From NCBI GenBank assembly GCA_034096865.1, contig JAWQFJ010026799.1, positions 52,501-70,130 on the forward strand: a stretch of 17,630 nucleotides of DNA, in the 5' to 3' direction. Position numbers and translations under genes: made by a program. Below are positions 7,948 to 16,219 of the stretch, piece by piece. Origin of the DNA: Theodoxus fluviatilis (lineage: Eukaryota > Mollusca > Gastropoda > Cycloneritida > Neritidae). The notes under the pieces are model-generated. The model was not told the origin of the DNA, searched no databases, and worked only from the letters and a program-made list of their open reading frames with translations. The stretch's first letter is position 1. Each line of letters begins with the position of its first letter.

Positions 7948-10326
7948 TCAATCAAAGGGTACAATGGACTGATGCAAATTCACAATACAACAGCACACTT
8001 GAACTATTTTGTCTATTGTTGGAGAGTGCTCACCATTTTTCCTTCTCATAAACTGTAGGGGCACTTCTTTCTGAAGGATGCCAAACTTCCTTCGTACAAG
8101 GCCAATGACTCTTTCAACATGAATTCTGACACTAGCGATGCTCCTAGTGTTTTCAACTTCAAGAGGGTGCAGCTGTTTCTTTCCATGAGTGAAATTTGGA
8201 ATCAAGAGCCTTGCTTGATAGAACTGAACCTGGTCTTCTATGTTGAACCCTCTGTCAGCCATGATCACATCCCCAGGCATCAGACAACTGAGTATCCCAC
8301 TTTCCTCAATCATGCATTTGTCAGAAGCCCTCCCCCCATAAGCATCTGAAAGGAAAGAAACTGATCCCTGAGGTGAAATACCGATGAGATACTTGGTTGT
8401 TTGATAGTGTTTGTAGTTCGAAAAGACTTGGATTGCATTTGCTTGTCCAAATGGTTTCTCAGCTGCAAGTTCAAAACAATCAACAATGACAGCTACCTTT
8501 TTTCCAAACTTCTCTCGAAAACACGTGGGCATGGAAATCTGAAGTTCTTCTCTAGTTGGCCACTTGATCAGGAACTGCAATTTTGATGACAAGACTTCAA
8601 GTGTTCTGTGGAAACTCCTCGTAACAGTAGCAACAGACAACTTGAGCTGATATGCAAAATCCTGAAAGTGATAGTTCAGTCTTATCTTGATGAGACAGAG
8701 AAGCAGTTCTTGTTCCTTTCTGAGTGACACAGTTTGGTTAGACATGTGGGGTGAAACCAAATCAAGAACAAGATCAAAGATTGCTAGACTTGGCAATCCA
8801 GTGTAAAATTTGATTTTTTCTTTGTCTGCAGTATAGTACTCCCTAACATAAATAGAGATGTTCTTGGTCTCAGACAACTTTGCTGACTCAACAACCCTTG
8901 CTGCATTATCAGCCAACACCTGGTCTATGGCCTGTGAGGTCAAATCAGTCTGGGCTGCAACTTCTCTTCTGACATCATCAAACTGGTCATTTGCATCAAT
9001 GTCATCAGTCACACTACCCAAAAGTTCATCACCACCATCATTTTCTTGCTCAGTACTATCCACATTCTCTCCATCTTCTCCATCACCGTCAGTGATGTCA
9101 AGAGCAGTTCCAACATCAGCTTCCTCTGCATCTCCTGTACATGTACTTGATTTCTTTTTCTTGTTCGCACTTGTTGATGCAGGCAAAGATGCAGGTCTCT
9201 TGCTCCTTGAACGGAGTCGTTCAAACCTGAAAGACAAATAAAGTATGCAGTGCATTCAGGAACTTACTCGGAACTGAAGCATGGTAATCCCTGTCCTGAC
9301 CTGTCCCTCACAGCGCCGGAAGTAAAAATTAAATGAATACTAATATGTGAGGGGGTGGGGACTGGATTGTGTTTGTGGAGGGATTTGAATCGCGCCACTT
9401 GGTAGAACACTGAGCTTTCAGACACTGATACAGCTGGATAAGCCTTAAACATAAAAATTTATGTGATCCTAAGCTTTTAAACATGATCACTTACCTAACT
9501 TTGGCCTTGTCCGGAGTGTGGTTTGACAACTTGTGTCCCAAATGAAGGGTAGGCAGCCATGATGGACTGTTCCGCATGTGAAGGTAGGCCTTTGTGCCTG
9601 TTGAACACATAATACATGTATCGATTAAGATTCATTCACAAAGTTAGTGACCTTTAAGACATGTATGCACACATACTTTAAGGAATAACTGCAATTATTA
9701 CGTTTGGACGACTTGTGTCACAGTCATACTGAACTGATGGAAATTTAACCCAACTCTGACTCACACTGTTAACAATTTGCACTGTTTGCTTCGGTTAGCT
9801 TCTGAATCATACATACAAATCAAACATAAACTTAACACAATTTAGCCAGTGGCATTTAAAACTGAAAAAAAGCACTTACCATCCACAAAGTGCCTCGAAC
9901 AAACGATAGCCTTATCCCATTGCACACAATTAAGACTACATACTGATGGAAATTTAACCCAACTCTGACTCGCACTGTCTACAATTTGCACTGTTTGCTT
10001 CGGTTAGCTTCTGAATCATACATACAAATCAAACATAAACTTAACATAATTTAGCCAGTGGCATTTAAAACTGAAAAAAAGCACTTACCATCCACAAAGT
10101 GCCTCGAACAAACAATAGCCTTATCCCATTGCTCTTCGGTTACAATGTTTTCTCTGTAGATGGCAGCTTTCCACAGTCTCCTCCTTTCGGCACTCAGCTG
10201 TCTCGTTTCCTCATCCAGGTGTTTTATAATGGTTGGGGTCTTGTGAAACGTAATCTTCTGATCAATAGGCACATTTTTTTTGCCACCAGGCCTGTTGCTA
10301 CACCCACTGATGGCACAGATCACCAT
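7948..10326 (-). CDS. THAP / HTH / DDE_Tnp_4 transposase (three exons, 539 aa)
   Basis: Minus-strand exons: 10326-10089, 9597-9495 and 9226-7948. All junctions keep frame (phases 1 and 2) and have strong sites (G/GTAAGT, CAACAG, AG/GTAAGTG, TTTCAG). THAP zinc finger, residues 1-80: C4, C9, the conserved Trp in RRLWKAAI, and CSRHF closing the C2CH set. Exon 2 gives the family signature SPSWLPTLHLGHKL. Residues 115-200 are a basic, NLS-like KRPASL/NKKKKSS stretch then an acidic linker. An HTH of the Tnp_4 type lies at about 282-328. The DDE domain has Asp363 (VIVDCFE), Asp438 (VIMADRGFN) and Glu485 (HVERVIG), with NYKHYQTTKYLIGISPQG between the first two. The start is the ATG that opens the THAP motif. 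No stops or frameshifts interrupt it, so it may be active. In PIF/Harbinger-related elements such proteins cut at terminal repeats and reinsert the element. It faces the YqaJ gene. Confidence 0.93.
9733..10132. repeat. Tandem duplication of ~190-209 bp in transposase intron 1, including the exon 1 end and its donor
   Basis: Sequence starting ACTGATGGAAATTTAACCC at 9733 recurs at 9942 (period 209). The match runs through CTTACCATCCACAAAGTGCC to about 9923 and 10132. The copy at 9942-10132 contains the true 3' end of exon 1 with its GTAAGT donor; the other has the same 44 bases of exon and a second GTAAGT donor at about 9880, lying inside the intron. Confidence 0.9.
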
Positions 10327-10384
10327 GGTCTTTTTCTCTCTCAGACTAGGCTCGTCGCTGCTTGACTACAACCGGCTAGGGTAG

Positions 10385-10431
10385 AAACATGGCGGACGAT
10401 GCGGAGCACACGTTTCGCTGACGTCACGTGA
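10385..10431 (-). promoter_or_regulatory. Promoter-like motifs upstream of the transposase
   Basis: Read on the minus strand: TCACGTGACGTCAG (a joined E-box CACGTG and CRE, 10431-10418), then CCGCCATGTT (YY1-like, about 10398-10387), then about 60 bases to the start codon at 10326. The surroundings are CpG-rich. This resembles a TATA-less housekeeping-type promoter. The same 14 bases recur at 15578-15591. Confidence 0.45.
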
Positions 10432-10609
10432 AAACGACGGATAGTGGAAGATTGCGCCACACTGAGGCAGCGAGACCGCAGGGCCCCGCTCTCGCTTGCT
10501 CTGCCCAGATCTGACGGTCAGGCAGACGCCCAACCCTCTGCGGTACCAGACAACCTCTGAAACCGGGGTGGACATGCCTTGATGGAACCCAAGGCCGGCG
10601 CCCTCTCCC

Positions 10610-10617
10610 CTACAGAG
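10610..10617. repeat. Left target-site duplication, CTACAGAG
   Basis: The eight bases CTACAGAG directly precede the inverted repeat beginning AGGTACTG and recur at 11057-11064 directly after the other end. They fit the hAT target pattern nTnnnnAn. Confidence 0.75.
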
Positions 10618-11056
10618 AGGTACTGTTTTTTACCGCAAAGCCCCGCAAGGCCCCGCAAGGCCCCACAAGGCCCCACAAGGCCCCGAAAAGCCCCACAAGG
10701 CCCCGCAAAGCCCCCTTGTTTTTGTTCTCCTAGTCTCTTAGAGAGACTGTGAGAAAGTTGGTCCTTGTTTAAATATATAAAGGTTATTTTGATAACTCCA
10801 ATCATCTGATTGGCCTTGTTTATAGAAGCTTGAATATGTGAAATGCCACATTTAAAATTGTAACCTCTTCAATGAAGCATATGACGTCGAAGTCCCCGAC
10901 CTTGAATGCGCGCCCTCATTGCTCTGGGCGATGAGGTCAGAGGGCAATGCATCGCCTAGAAGAGAAATCATAGTACCATTTAAAACTGCGGGGCCTTGCG
11001 GGTCCTTGCAAGGCCTTGCGAGGCCTTGCGGGGCTTTGCGGTAAAAAACAGTACCC
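10618..11056. mobile_element. Non-autonomous hAT-like element (MITE), 439 bp
   Basis: Ends are inverted repeats: AGGTACTGTTTTTTACCGC at the left, and the right end read in reverse is GGGTACTGTTTTTTACCGC, one base different. The match continues into GC-rich arms made of 10-base units of the type CCCCGCAAGG: about eight at 10634-10713 and about five inverted at 10987-11040. An 8-bp duplication, CTACAGAG, flanks it. The centre (10720-10985) is AT-rich, has no coding capacity, and includes a 16-base palindrome CCAATCATCTGATTGG at 10798-10813. Eight-base target duplication of the nTnnnnAn form points to hAT, but the terminal bases are not a classic hAT end, so the superfamily is inferred from the duplication. 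Confidence 0.8.
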
Positions 11057-11064
11057 CTACAGAG
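11057..11064. repeat. Right target-site duplication, CTACAGAG
   Basis: Exact copy of 10610-10617, immediately after the terminal CAGTACCC of the element. Confidence 0.75.
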
Positions 11065-11096
11065 TACTGTCCTAGGTTGTCTGGGTAATCTAGTCG

Positions 11097-12505
11097 GTTT
11101 GTCAGCACCGATGAGAATAGTTTGCTTATGACGATTAGCAGCGAGATGCCCCTGTAATTTCGGGGGTCGAGTGAATTTCCTCTTTTGTATATTGGTACAA
11201 TGACCGATCGGCTCCGTTCCTCGGGGAAATTTTTCTTGTCATAAATAACATTAAAAAGTTTGATGAGATGGGGAACAAGGTACTTTCTGCCTAATTGTTT
11301 GAGTTCATCCGGTGTTTCGTCAAGGCCTGGAGCTCGGCAGTGGTTAAATTTTACAATAGCTAGTTCTACCGCTTCTGCAGTGATATTGGTATCCAAAGTG
11401 TCGTCATGTACGTTTGTTTCAGAACACATTAGAATATATTCTCTCTGAGAGTGTTTTGATTAAAAAGACTTTAAAAATAAGCTTTCCACACTTTAATTTT
11501 GATATCAAGAAATTGTGCTTCTTTCCGTGATTTCTTGCTACGAAAGTACCAAAGTGTGTCAGAGTTTAAGGTTTTTCAGGAGGTAACATCTCCGCTTTTC
11601 TGCGTGATCCTTTTCTTATTTCGAATCAATTGTTTATAACCGTTTCGGCATTGTACATAAATGTCTTTTTTATCTTTTCTTAGAGGTCTTTTATAAACAG
11701 AGAGTGCCTTCTTTGCCATCAGTTTTGAGGCCTTGCATTCTTTATCAAACAATTCAGCTTGTCTACCGTCACCCTGACTGTACGTAATGAAGGTACGTCG
11801 CATACAAACGGCAGTTTGGAGGAGAGCATCTGTAACTAATCAAACCGAGGTGTTCACCCCTGTATTTATGGTGGCAGTAGCATAGCTCAGTGAGGCTTTG
11901 AACTCTGTTGATTGCATATTTTGAAGAGCCTTCTCTTCTTTGTCTCTGTCCCACATTATTTTATTTACTCTCTGTACACCACTGGCTCCTGTATCTAACC
12001 TTTTTTCTGATCCTATCTGAATCACAAGAGGCTTATGACTGGACTTTACCCTAGATTCAATAGTTACCGTGATTTTCGTGTTGATACTAGTACTTGTGTT
12101 TAAGCAATAGTCAACCACACTGTCTCCATGTTGAGAGACGTAGGTAAGCTTTCCTTCTGTATCACCCCTATTGCTTCCGTTTAATATATAAATATGATAT
12201 ACCTTCCTGAATTCTGTTAAAATCTCTCCAAACTGGTTTGGCATCATATCTTGTGAATATCGGAGAGAAGCGCTAACAGGACACAAACAGTAGTCATTTT
12301 CCTGTTCGTTCCCATCATAATCATTAAACAACATTTATTCAAGTAAATGTGTATTACATTTAATTTATCTGTCTCTGTAATAAGTAGAGTCTATCGGCGG
12401 GATGTAAATAACATATAAGATAAGATTCTCTAAAGCAGAATTACCCATTTTGGCAACAACCATGTTGTCGAAATTACAATCGCCGTTCTGGATACTTGCT
12501 CAGCA
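11097..12505 (-). pseudogene. LINE fragment, copy 1: endonuclease and start of reverse transcriptase, broken
   Basis: Read from 12505 down, the minus strand has apurinic-endonuclease-like and RT segments of a non-LTR retrotransposon: LYVIYIPPIDS, then ILNGSNRGDTEGKLTYVS and VVDYCLN with SSHKP (endonuclease C-terminal half), then FDKECKASKLMAKKALS, then the RT start with APGLDETPDELKQLG, FPEERSRSVIVPIYKRG and PRNYRGISLL. It ends after VLTNRL, before the RT catalytic YxDD, so it has no activity. The frame is interrupted by TGA at 11840-11842 (after NTSV), another TGA at 11576-11578 (after GDVTS) and a TAA near 12352. The clade looks CR1/L2-like, from memory of such sequences. About 96% identical by eye to 16313-17630. 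Confidence 0.85.
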
Positions 12506-12540
12506 CTATAAGGGCCGTGAACTATTGTTTCAAACTATAA

Positions 12541-13378
12541 AAGATTACTGAAGACAGATTACCTAGACAAGCACTACGCATGTTAGAAGGTACAGCAATA
12601 CCAGACAAAATGAACTGTTTGAAATATTTCAGAGATAGTCTGTGTAAATCAGGCTTTGCCTTTGTCTGGCTTAATAGAGGAGTAGACTGTGAAAGAAGCT
12701 TCCTCAGAAAGCTGAAAATAAAACTACAAGATTGGCACAGCAAAATAACGGAAAATGAGCGCTACCTACTGTACAGTGCACACAAAGAGTCATTTGAATA
12801 TGAAAAAATACCTTAATTTAGAGATAGGAAGATTCAGAGTTGCTTTAACATACCTTAGACTAGGAATAAGTGATCGACGTACACATATGTTCAGACGAGA
12901 TGATAGGCATTGTCCACTTTGTACAGATCTCATTAAACATGAATATCATTTCCTGTTAGAATGTCATATCTATAATGATCTTACAGAAAGATACATTCAA
13001 AGGTACATACCCAATCTAGAAAATAGGAGTTTCACTTTTCTTTTCGATGGAAAGGATATAATAAGACCAAACCACTTTGCCGTGTTTACCAACTATGCCC
13101 TTAAACGCCGCCGAGATCAACTTGCAAACGATGGTGATACTGTACATTTTTCTCTCATACACACCCCATCCCTTATACCCCCAGGGACCCATAATTAAAG
13201 TGTTGATCCCCACCAACCCCCTGTCCCTTTGTTGTTATGAGAAACAATCGTGTTTGTAAGGTTTTGTTTGCACAGCAAAGAAATATGCTCAAATGCAGTC
13301 TAACAGGTATTTGTTGCAAACATGTACTATGCATTTGTACCATTGCTACGGGCCGGCTGCCCTGCAATTAGAGATTCA
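12541..13378 (+). pseudogene. LINE fragment: C-terminal domain and 3' UTR, opposite strand to its front part
   Basis: The plus strand encodes the region after RT: RLPRQALRMLEG, YFRDSLCKSGFAFVWL, SFLRKLKIKLQDWHSKI, then after a one-base shift EKYLNLEIGRFRVAL, RTHMFRRDD, CPLC and HEYHFLLECHIYNDL (a Cys/His-finger end typical of CR1/L2-like LINEs), to a stop at 13196-13198. The shift comes from one extra A in an A6 run at 12803-12808. Sequence to about 13378 (ending GGGCCGGCTGCCCTGCAATTA and following bases) resembles a LINE 3' UTR and stops where the CT microsatellite begins. With 11097-12505 it has the structure left by a 5' inversion. Confidence 0.82.
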
Positions 13379-13381
13379 AAA

Positions 13382-13414
<33 letters not shown>

Positions 13415-13470
13415 TCTGTCTCTCTCTCTCTGTGTCTCTCTCTCTGTCTCTGTCTCTGCCTCTGTCTCTG

Positions 13471-13516
<46 letters not shown>
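13382..13516. repeat. (CT)n / (CTCTGT)n microsatellite
   Basis: Pure CT at both ends with interrupted CTCTGT and CTGTCT units in the middle. It begins where the LINE 3' end stops. Frames across it (Leu-Ser or Arg-Glu repeats) are not genes. Confidence 0.95.
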
Positions 13517-13525
<9 letters not shown>

Positions 13526-13696
13526 TCAAATATGGCAACAGTACGTCATTGCCGATGGAATATTGTCTGACCACCGTCATGGCAAGTTGGGTGTTCCACA
13601 AAGATGGGACTTTGCAAATATACCTGTGTAAGGATGACTAAGTTTCCTCCATTACCGATACGAGTGGGTGAGTGAATAAAAAACAATAAACGAACG

Positions 13697-13763
13697 AATG
13701 GATGAATGAATGAATGAATGAATGAATGAAATTCTACGGTCTTCAACCAGTGTAGGCTTCGTC

Positions 13764-13814
<51 letters not shown>

Positions 13815-13836
13815 TGTGTGTGTGTTGGTGTGTGTT
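13697..13836. repeat. (GAAT)n and (GT)n microsatellites
   Basis: GAAT/ATGA repeats at 13697-13730, then 34 bases of other sequence, then GT repeats at 13765-13836 with a few interruptions (GGTG near 13807 and TTGG near 13825). Confidence 0.93.
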
Positions 13837-13914
13837 TGAGGTTGAAGTCTTGTTGCAGGTGTGGAGACTATCGCGTACTTTGGGAGCTGCCCAACACCTG
13901 CTTGCAGCATTGAC

Positions 13915-14640
13915 AAAGAAGTTTCCTACAGGCTTGCAAAGCAGGGGCATCCTTCGGACGGCTTTGGAGTCGAGTGTGGAGCGAGAGAGGACTCACCATC
14001 CCAACTAAGACCACTGTCAACAAGGCAGTTGTCCTAACATCGTGGCTGTGTGGCTGTAAACCTTGGGCAGTATACCGCAGGCAACTCGGGATCCTTGATC
14101 AATTTCATCTGCGATGCATCCGCAAAATAATGAATGTATCTTGGGTAGACAGATATCCCAAAACCGAAGTGCTTCGACGGACCCAAATTTGGGGGACAGG
14201 AGCCCTCATCATAAAGAAGCAACTGCACTGGAGTGGCCATGTCCCGAGGATGGGTGATGACTGCCTCCCCAAAACCATCTTCCTCTCTGAGCTGGCTGCT
14301 GGTGCACGGGTCCTTGGAGGTTTATTCAAGCGCTTACAGGACGGAATAATGGTCGACCTCAAGACTTGCAACATCGAAGCCACAGGCTGAGAGTCCATGT
14401 CTGCAGACCGTAGTGCCTGGTGCTCGGACATTTTCCGGGGTGTCTCAGCCTTCCAAGAGCGGCGACTGATAAGTTTGGACCAGAAACGCGCTACCCGCAG
14501 AAAGGGAAGGATGGATCCTGCTGCTGCTGTGGCATGCCCGGTCCGTGACCGCCTCTGTGCTTCGCAGTGCGGGCTGCAGTCGCATCTTCGGCGCCATTGA
14601 CGTCTTCGACGCCCGCGACGGGGATCTAACAAGAAGAAGA
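13915..14640 (+). pseudogene. 3' end of an RTE-like LINE (RT C-terminus and zinc-finger tail), one nonsense codon
   Basis: The frame reads KAGASFGRLWSRVWSERGLT, then KAVVLTSWLCGCKPWAVYRR, FHLRCIRKIMNVSWVDR, TEVLRRTQIW, LHWSGHVPRMGDD, then ESMSADRSAW and a C-terminal Cys/His segment CASQCGLQSHLRRH ending at the stop at 14598-14600. These are blocks of the conserved tail of RTE-like LINE polymerases, as I know the family. The catalytic RT part is missing, so this is a 5'-truncated copy. A TGA at 14388-14390 breaks the frame after IEATG, where relatives have Trp; a single G-to-A change explains it. The copy ends in an AAGAAGAAGAAAAAGG stretch at about 14630-14646, followed by a TG microsatellite. 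Confidence 0.82.
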
Positions 14641-14649
14641 AAAAGGTAG

Positions 14650-14650
<1 letters not shown>

Positions 14651-14720
<70 letters not shown>
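14651..14720. repeat. (TG)n microsatellite
   Basis: Thirty-five perfect TG units, starting a few bases after the A/G-rich 3' end of the RTE-like copy. Confidence 0.96.
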
Positions 14721-14721
<1 letters not shown>

Positions 14722-15100
14722 ATGCGCGCAGGTGTGTTGTGTACAAAGTTGCACATAGCCATCCAGCAAAACTAATACATATAAATCACAATGACATATC
14801 TCCTATATCATATTGACATGTAGCACGTTTTCGAGATGATGTTGCAGTTGTTCCTCAACTTAGCGTGCAGTCAGATAGACCCGATTCTATTTTAAACGAA
14901 TGCACATGCAAACACACCTTTTACTTTAGTAGATCTTTGAAGCATTACAAAGAAAAATCTGCCACTGCAACACTTCCATCGCAAAATGTTACTGAATCAG
15001 AGGTGTCAATTTTTAGCCCCCATGGATTGGGGGTACGAAGATGCCCAAGGCGATTTGTAAAGGGCGAATCCGTAGAGATATAGAGCCTTGACTTGCTTTT
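14721..15100. other. Unassigned sequence
   Basis: One plus-strand frame (14865-15083, 72 codons) is open, but I recognise no motif, no signal peptide and no convincing splice context. I treat it as unassigned. Confidence 0.5.
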
Positions 15101-15412
15101 ACTCTAACAAGCTATTGTGCTTTTTGTGGTCCATGGTCTTTCATAGCCTACAAAGGCTGTTTTGCACTCTTCTCTTTCAACATCCTGTTGTACGGGGATT
15201 CTCCTAGCTTTCGCCGGGATGTCGAAGTTCACAAACGCTGGTGGTTGTTTTCGATAAACTTTATTCACACACTGGTCGATACACAGCAGTGACAGTAAAC
15301 CGTATGGTCGTGGTAACTTCACTTTATGCGCAGTGCCGCTTAGGACTCACTCCTTACAAAGGATGGCTCGTTTATCCTCTAGTTAAGTTCTCACCTTAAC
15401 TCTGTCCTATCT

Positions 15413-15416
<4 letters not shown>

Positions 15417-15492
<76 letters not shown>
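15417..15492. repeat. (GT)n microsatellite
   Basis: Thirty-eight perfect GT units, placed just downstream of the TATA box on the minus strand, so probably transcribed as (CA)n if that promoter works. Confidence 0.96.
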
Positions 15493-15493
<1 letters not shown>

Positions 15494-15500
15494 TGTCGGG

Positions 15501-15508
15501 CTTATATA
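15501..15508 (-). promoter_or_regulatory. TATA box TATATAAG
   Basis: Minus-strand GGGTATATAAGCCC, about 70 bases downstream of the CRE/E-box motif in the same orientation. The expected transcription start would fall near or inside the CA repeat. Confidence 0.5.
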
Positions 15509-15713
15509 CCCTTAAACAGATTCCAGAACCTGCCAGAATGAAGTTGAGCATACTCTCACTCTCGAGCTGGAAATCGACTGACGTCACGTGACGCAACCAA
15601 GGCAAATTTAGCCCGACTCAACCATGTAACTGGGCAACGACCTAGCGGAGAGGCTGATAAAAACAATCTGATTGCTCTACAATGATCGGGTTTGTTCTGG
15701 AACCTTCACAACA

Positions 15714-16219
15714 GCTGCATGGCCGTACAACTTCATTCATCCACAGGTGTCATTTCTTTTGCAGATAATGTAATATTTCTTCAAGCTCGCCGTGGTGATT
15801 GGCTTGCTGCTTTTTCGTGAGTTTCATTGGACTCAAACATGATTTCTGGCCTGCTCTCCCAGCAGCACTACCGCAAACAGTTGAAGTAGACAAGTATGGA
15901 GAACTACCATATGGAAATAGTTTACCGCAAACGAAAACCTCGTGAATATACACTTTATGGAGTAAACATTGGCAGAAACATTGATTAATCGCGAAAAAAT
16001 GTATGATAGTAATTGGGCATCCTAGAAAACTTGCAAACTTTAACAAAATTCTTCTTTGAAATAGTTTCATTACTGTACAATAAATATGTAGATTTCATTC
16101 ACACTATTCTTATGTGTTATGCCGAAAAGAAGTAATCACCAAGAAAAACAAAAAACAGAAATATCTAGCCATTCCAAAGAACAGACTGTATCGTAGAAAC
16201 ATTACTAACAGTAAACGCA
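15714..16219. other. Unassigned sequence
   Basis: AT-rich sequence with no recognised element. A minus-strand frame of 106 codons (16070-15750) lacks motifs I know and has no homologous block elsewhere in the window. Confidence 0.5.

Larger units (their letters stand above)
6933..8061. repeat. Tandem duplication A-x-B / A'-B' spanning the transposase 3' end
   Basis: Block A (6933-7024, starting GAATTAATGTCCA) recurs as A' (7599-7711). Block B (7252-7596) recurs as B' (7713-8061). The second unit lacks the roughly 225 bases lying between A and B in the first. A' also carries three rather than two copies of a 22-base subrepeat containing AATGGTGCACTGCA. B' is continuous with the transposase coding sequence; B is the extra copy. 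The break in B falls exactly at GTAGGGG inside coding sequence. Confidence 0.88.
3271..10431. mobile_element. Putative two-gene DNA transposon (ISL2EU-like, PIF/Harbinger-related), ends not defined
   Basis: Two intact-looking genes converge: a SWIM-YqaJ-PHD protein (plus) and a THAP-DDE_Tnp_4 transposase (minus). As I recall, ISL2EU/IS4EU elements encode a transposase of this type and a YqaJ protein, so one element is the simplest reading. The boundaries given are only the outer supported parts (first found exon to the promoter motifs). I looked for terminal inverted repeats by comparing about 1890-2480 with the reverse complement of 10380-10617 and found none. The ends may lie elsewhere or may be short. 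Confidence 0.55.
15100..15713 (-). mobile_element. Probable LTR (15713-15220) and short internal fragment of an LTR retrotransposon
   Basis: Read on the minus strand from 15713: TGTTGTGAAGG opens, then TCACGTGACGTCAG (15591-15578), a TATA box TATATAAG (15508-15501), a (CA)n run (15492-15417), AATAAA (15265-15260) and an end at CTTCGACA (15220), giving 494 bases with TG...CA ends. The order enhancer, TATA, AATAAA inside TG...CA is that of an LTR. The following bases, TCCCGGCGAAAGCTAGG, do not match a primer-binding site I know. No flanking duplication is seen (CGGGA against GCTGC), so it is not a clean solo LTR. No gag or pol is visible. A cellular promoter is the main alternative. Confidence 0.4.

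Noticed and set aside
10618..11056. 10-base repeat arrays considered as a CRISPR array or a satellite
   Set aside because: There are no spacers, units are contiguous, and the two arrays are inverted copies at the ends of an element with target duplications.
11576..11842. Shared in-frame TGA codons read as recoding (readthrough or selenocysteine)
   Set aside because: A TAA and frameshifts are present too, the RT is incomplete, and the YqaJ gene uses TGA as its normal stop. Dead copies explain it better.
14105..14746. Minus-strand 213-codon frame opposite the RTE-like tail
   Set aside because: It is the antisense of a clearly recognisable LINE frame and includes the TG array as THTHTH.
15750..16070. 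Minus-strand 106-codon frame
   Set aside because: No motif, no homologous block in the window, AT-rich composition; length is possible by chance.
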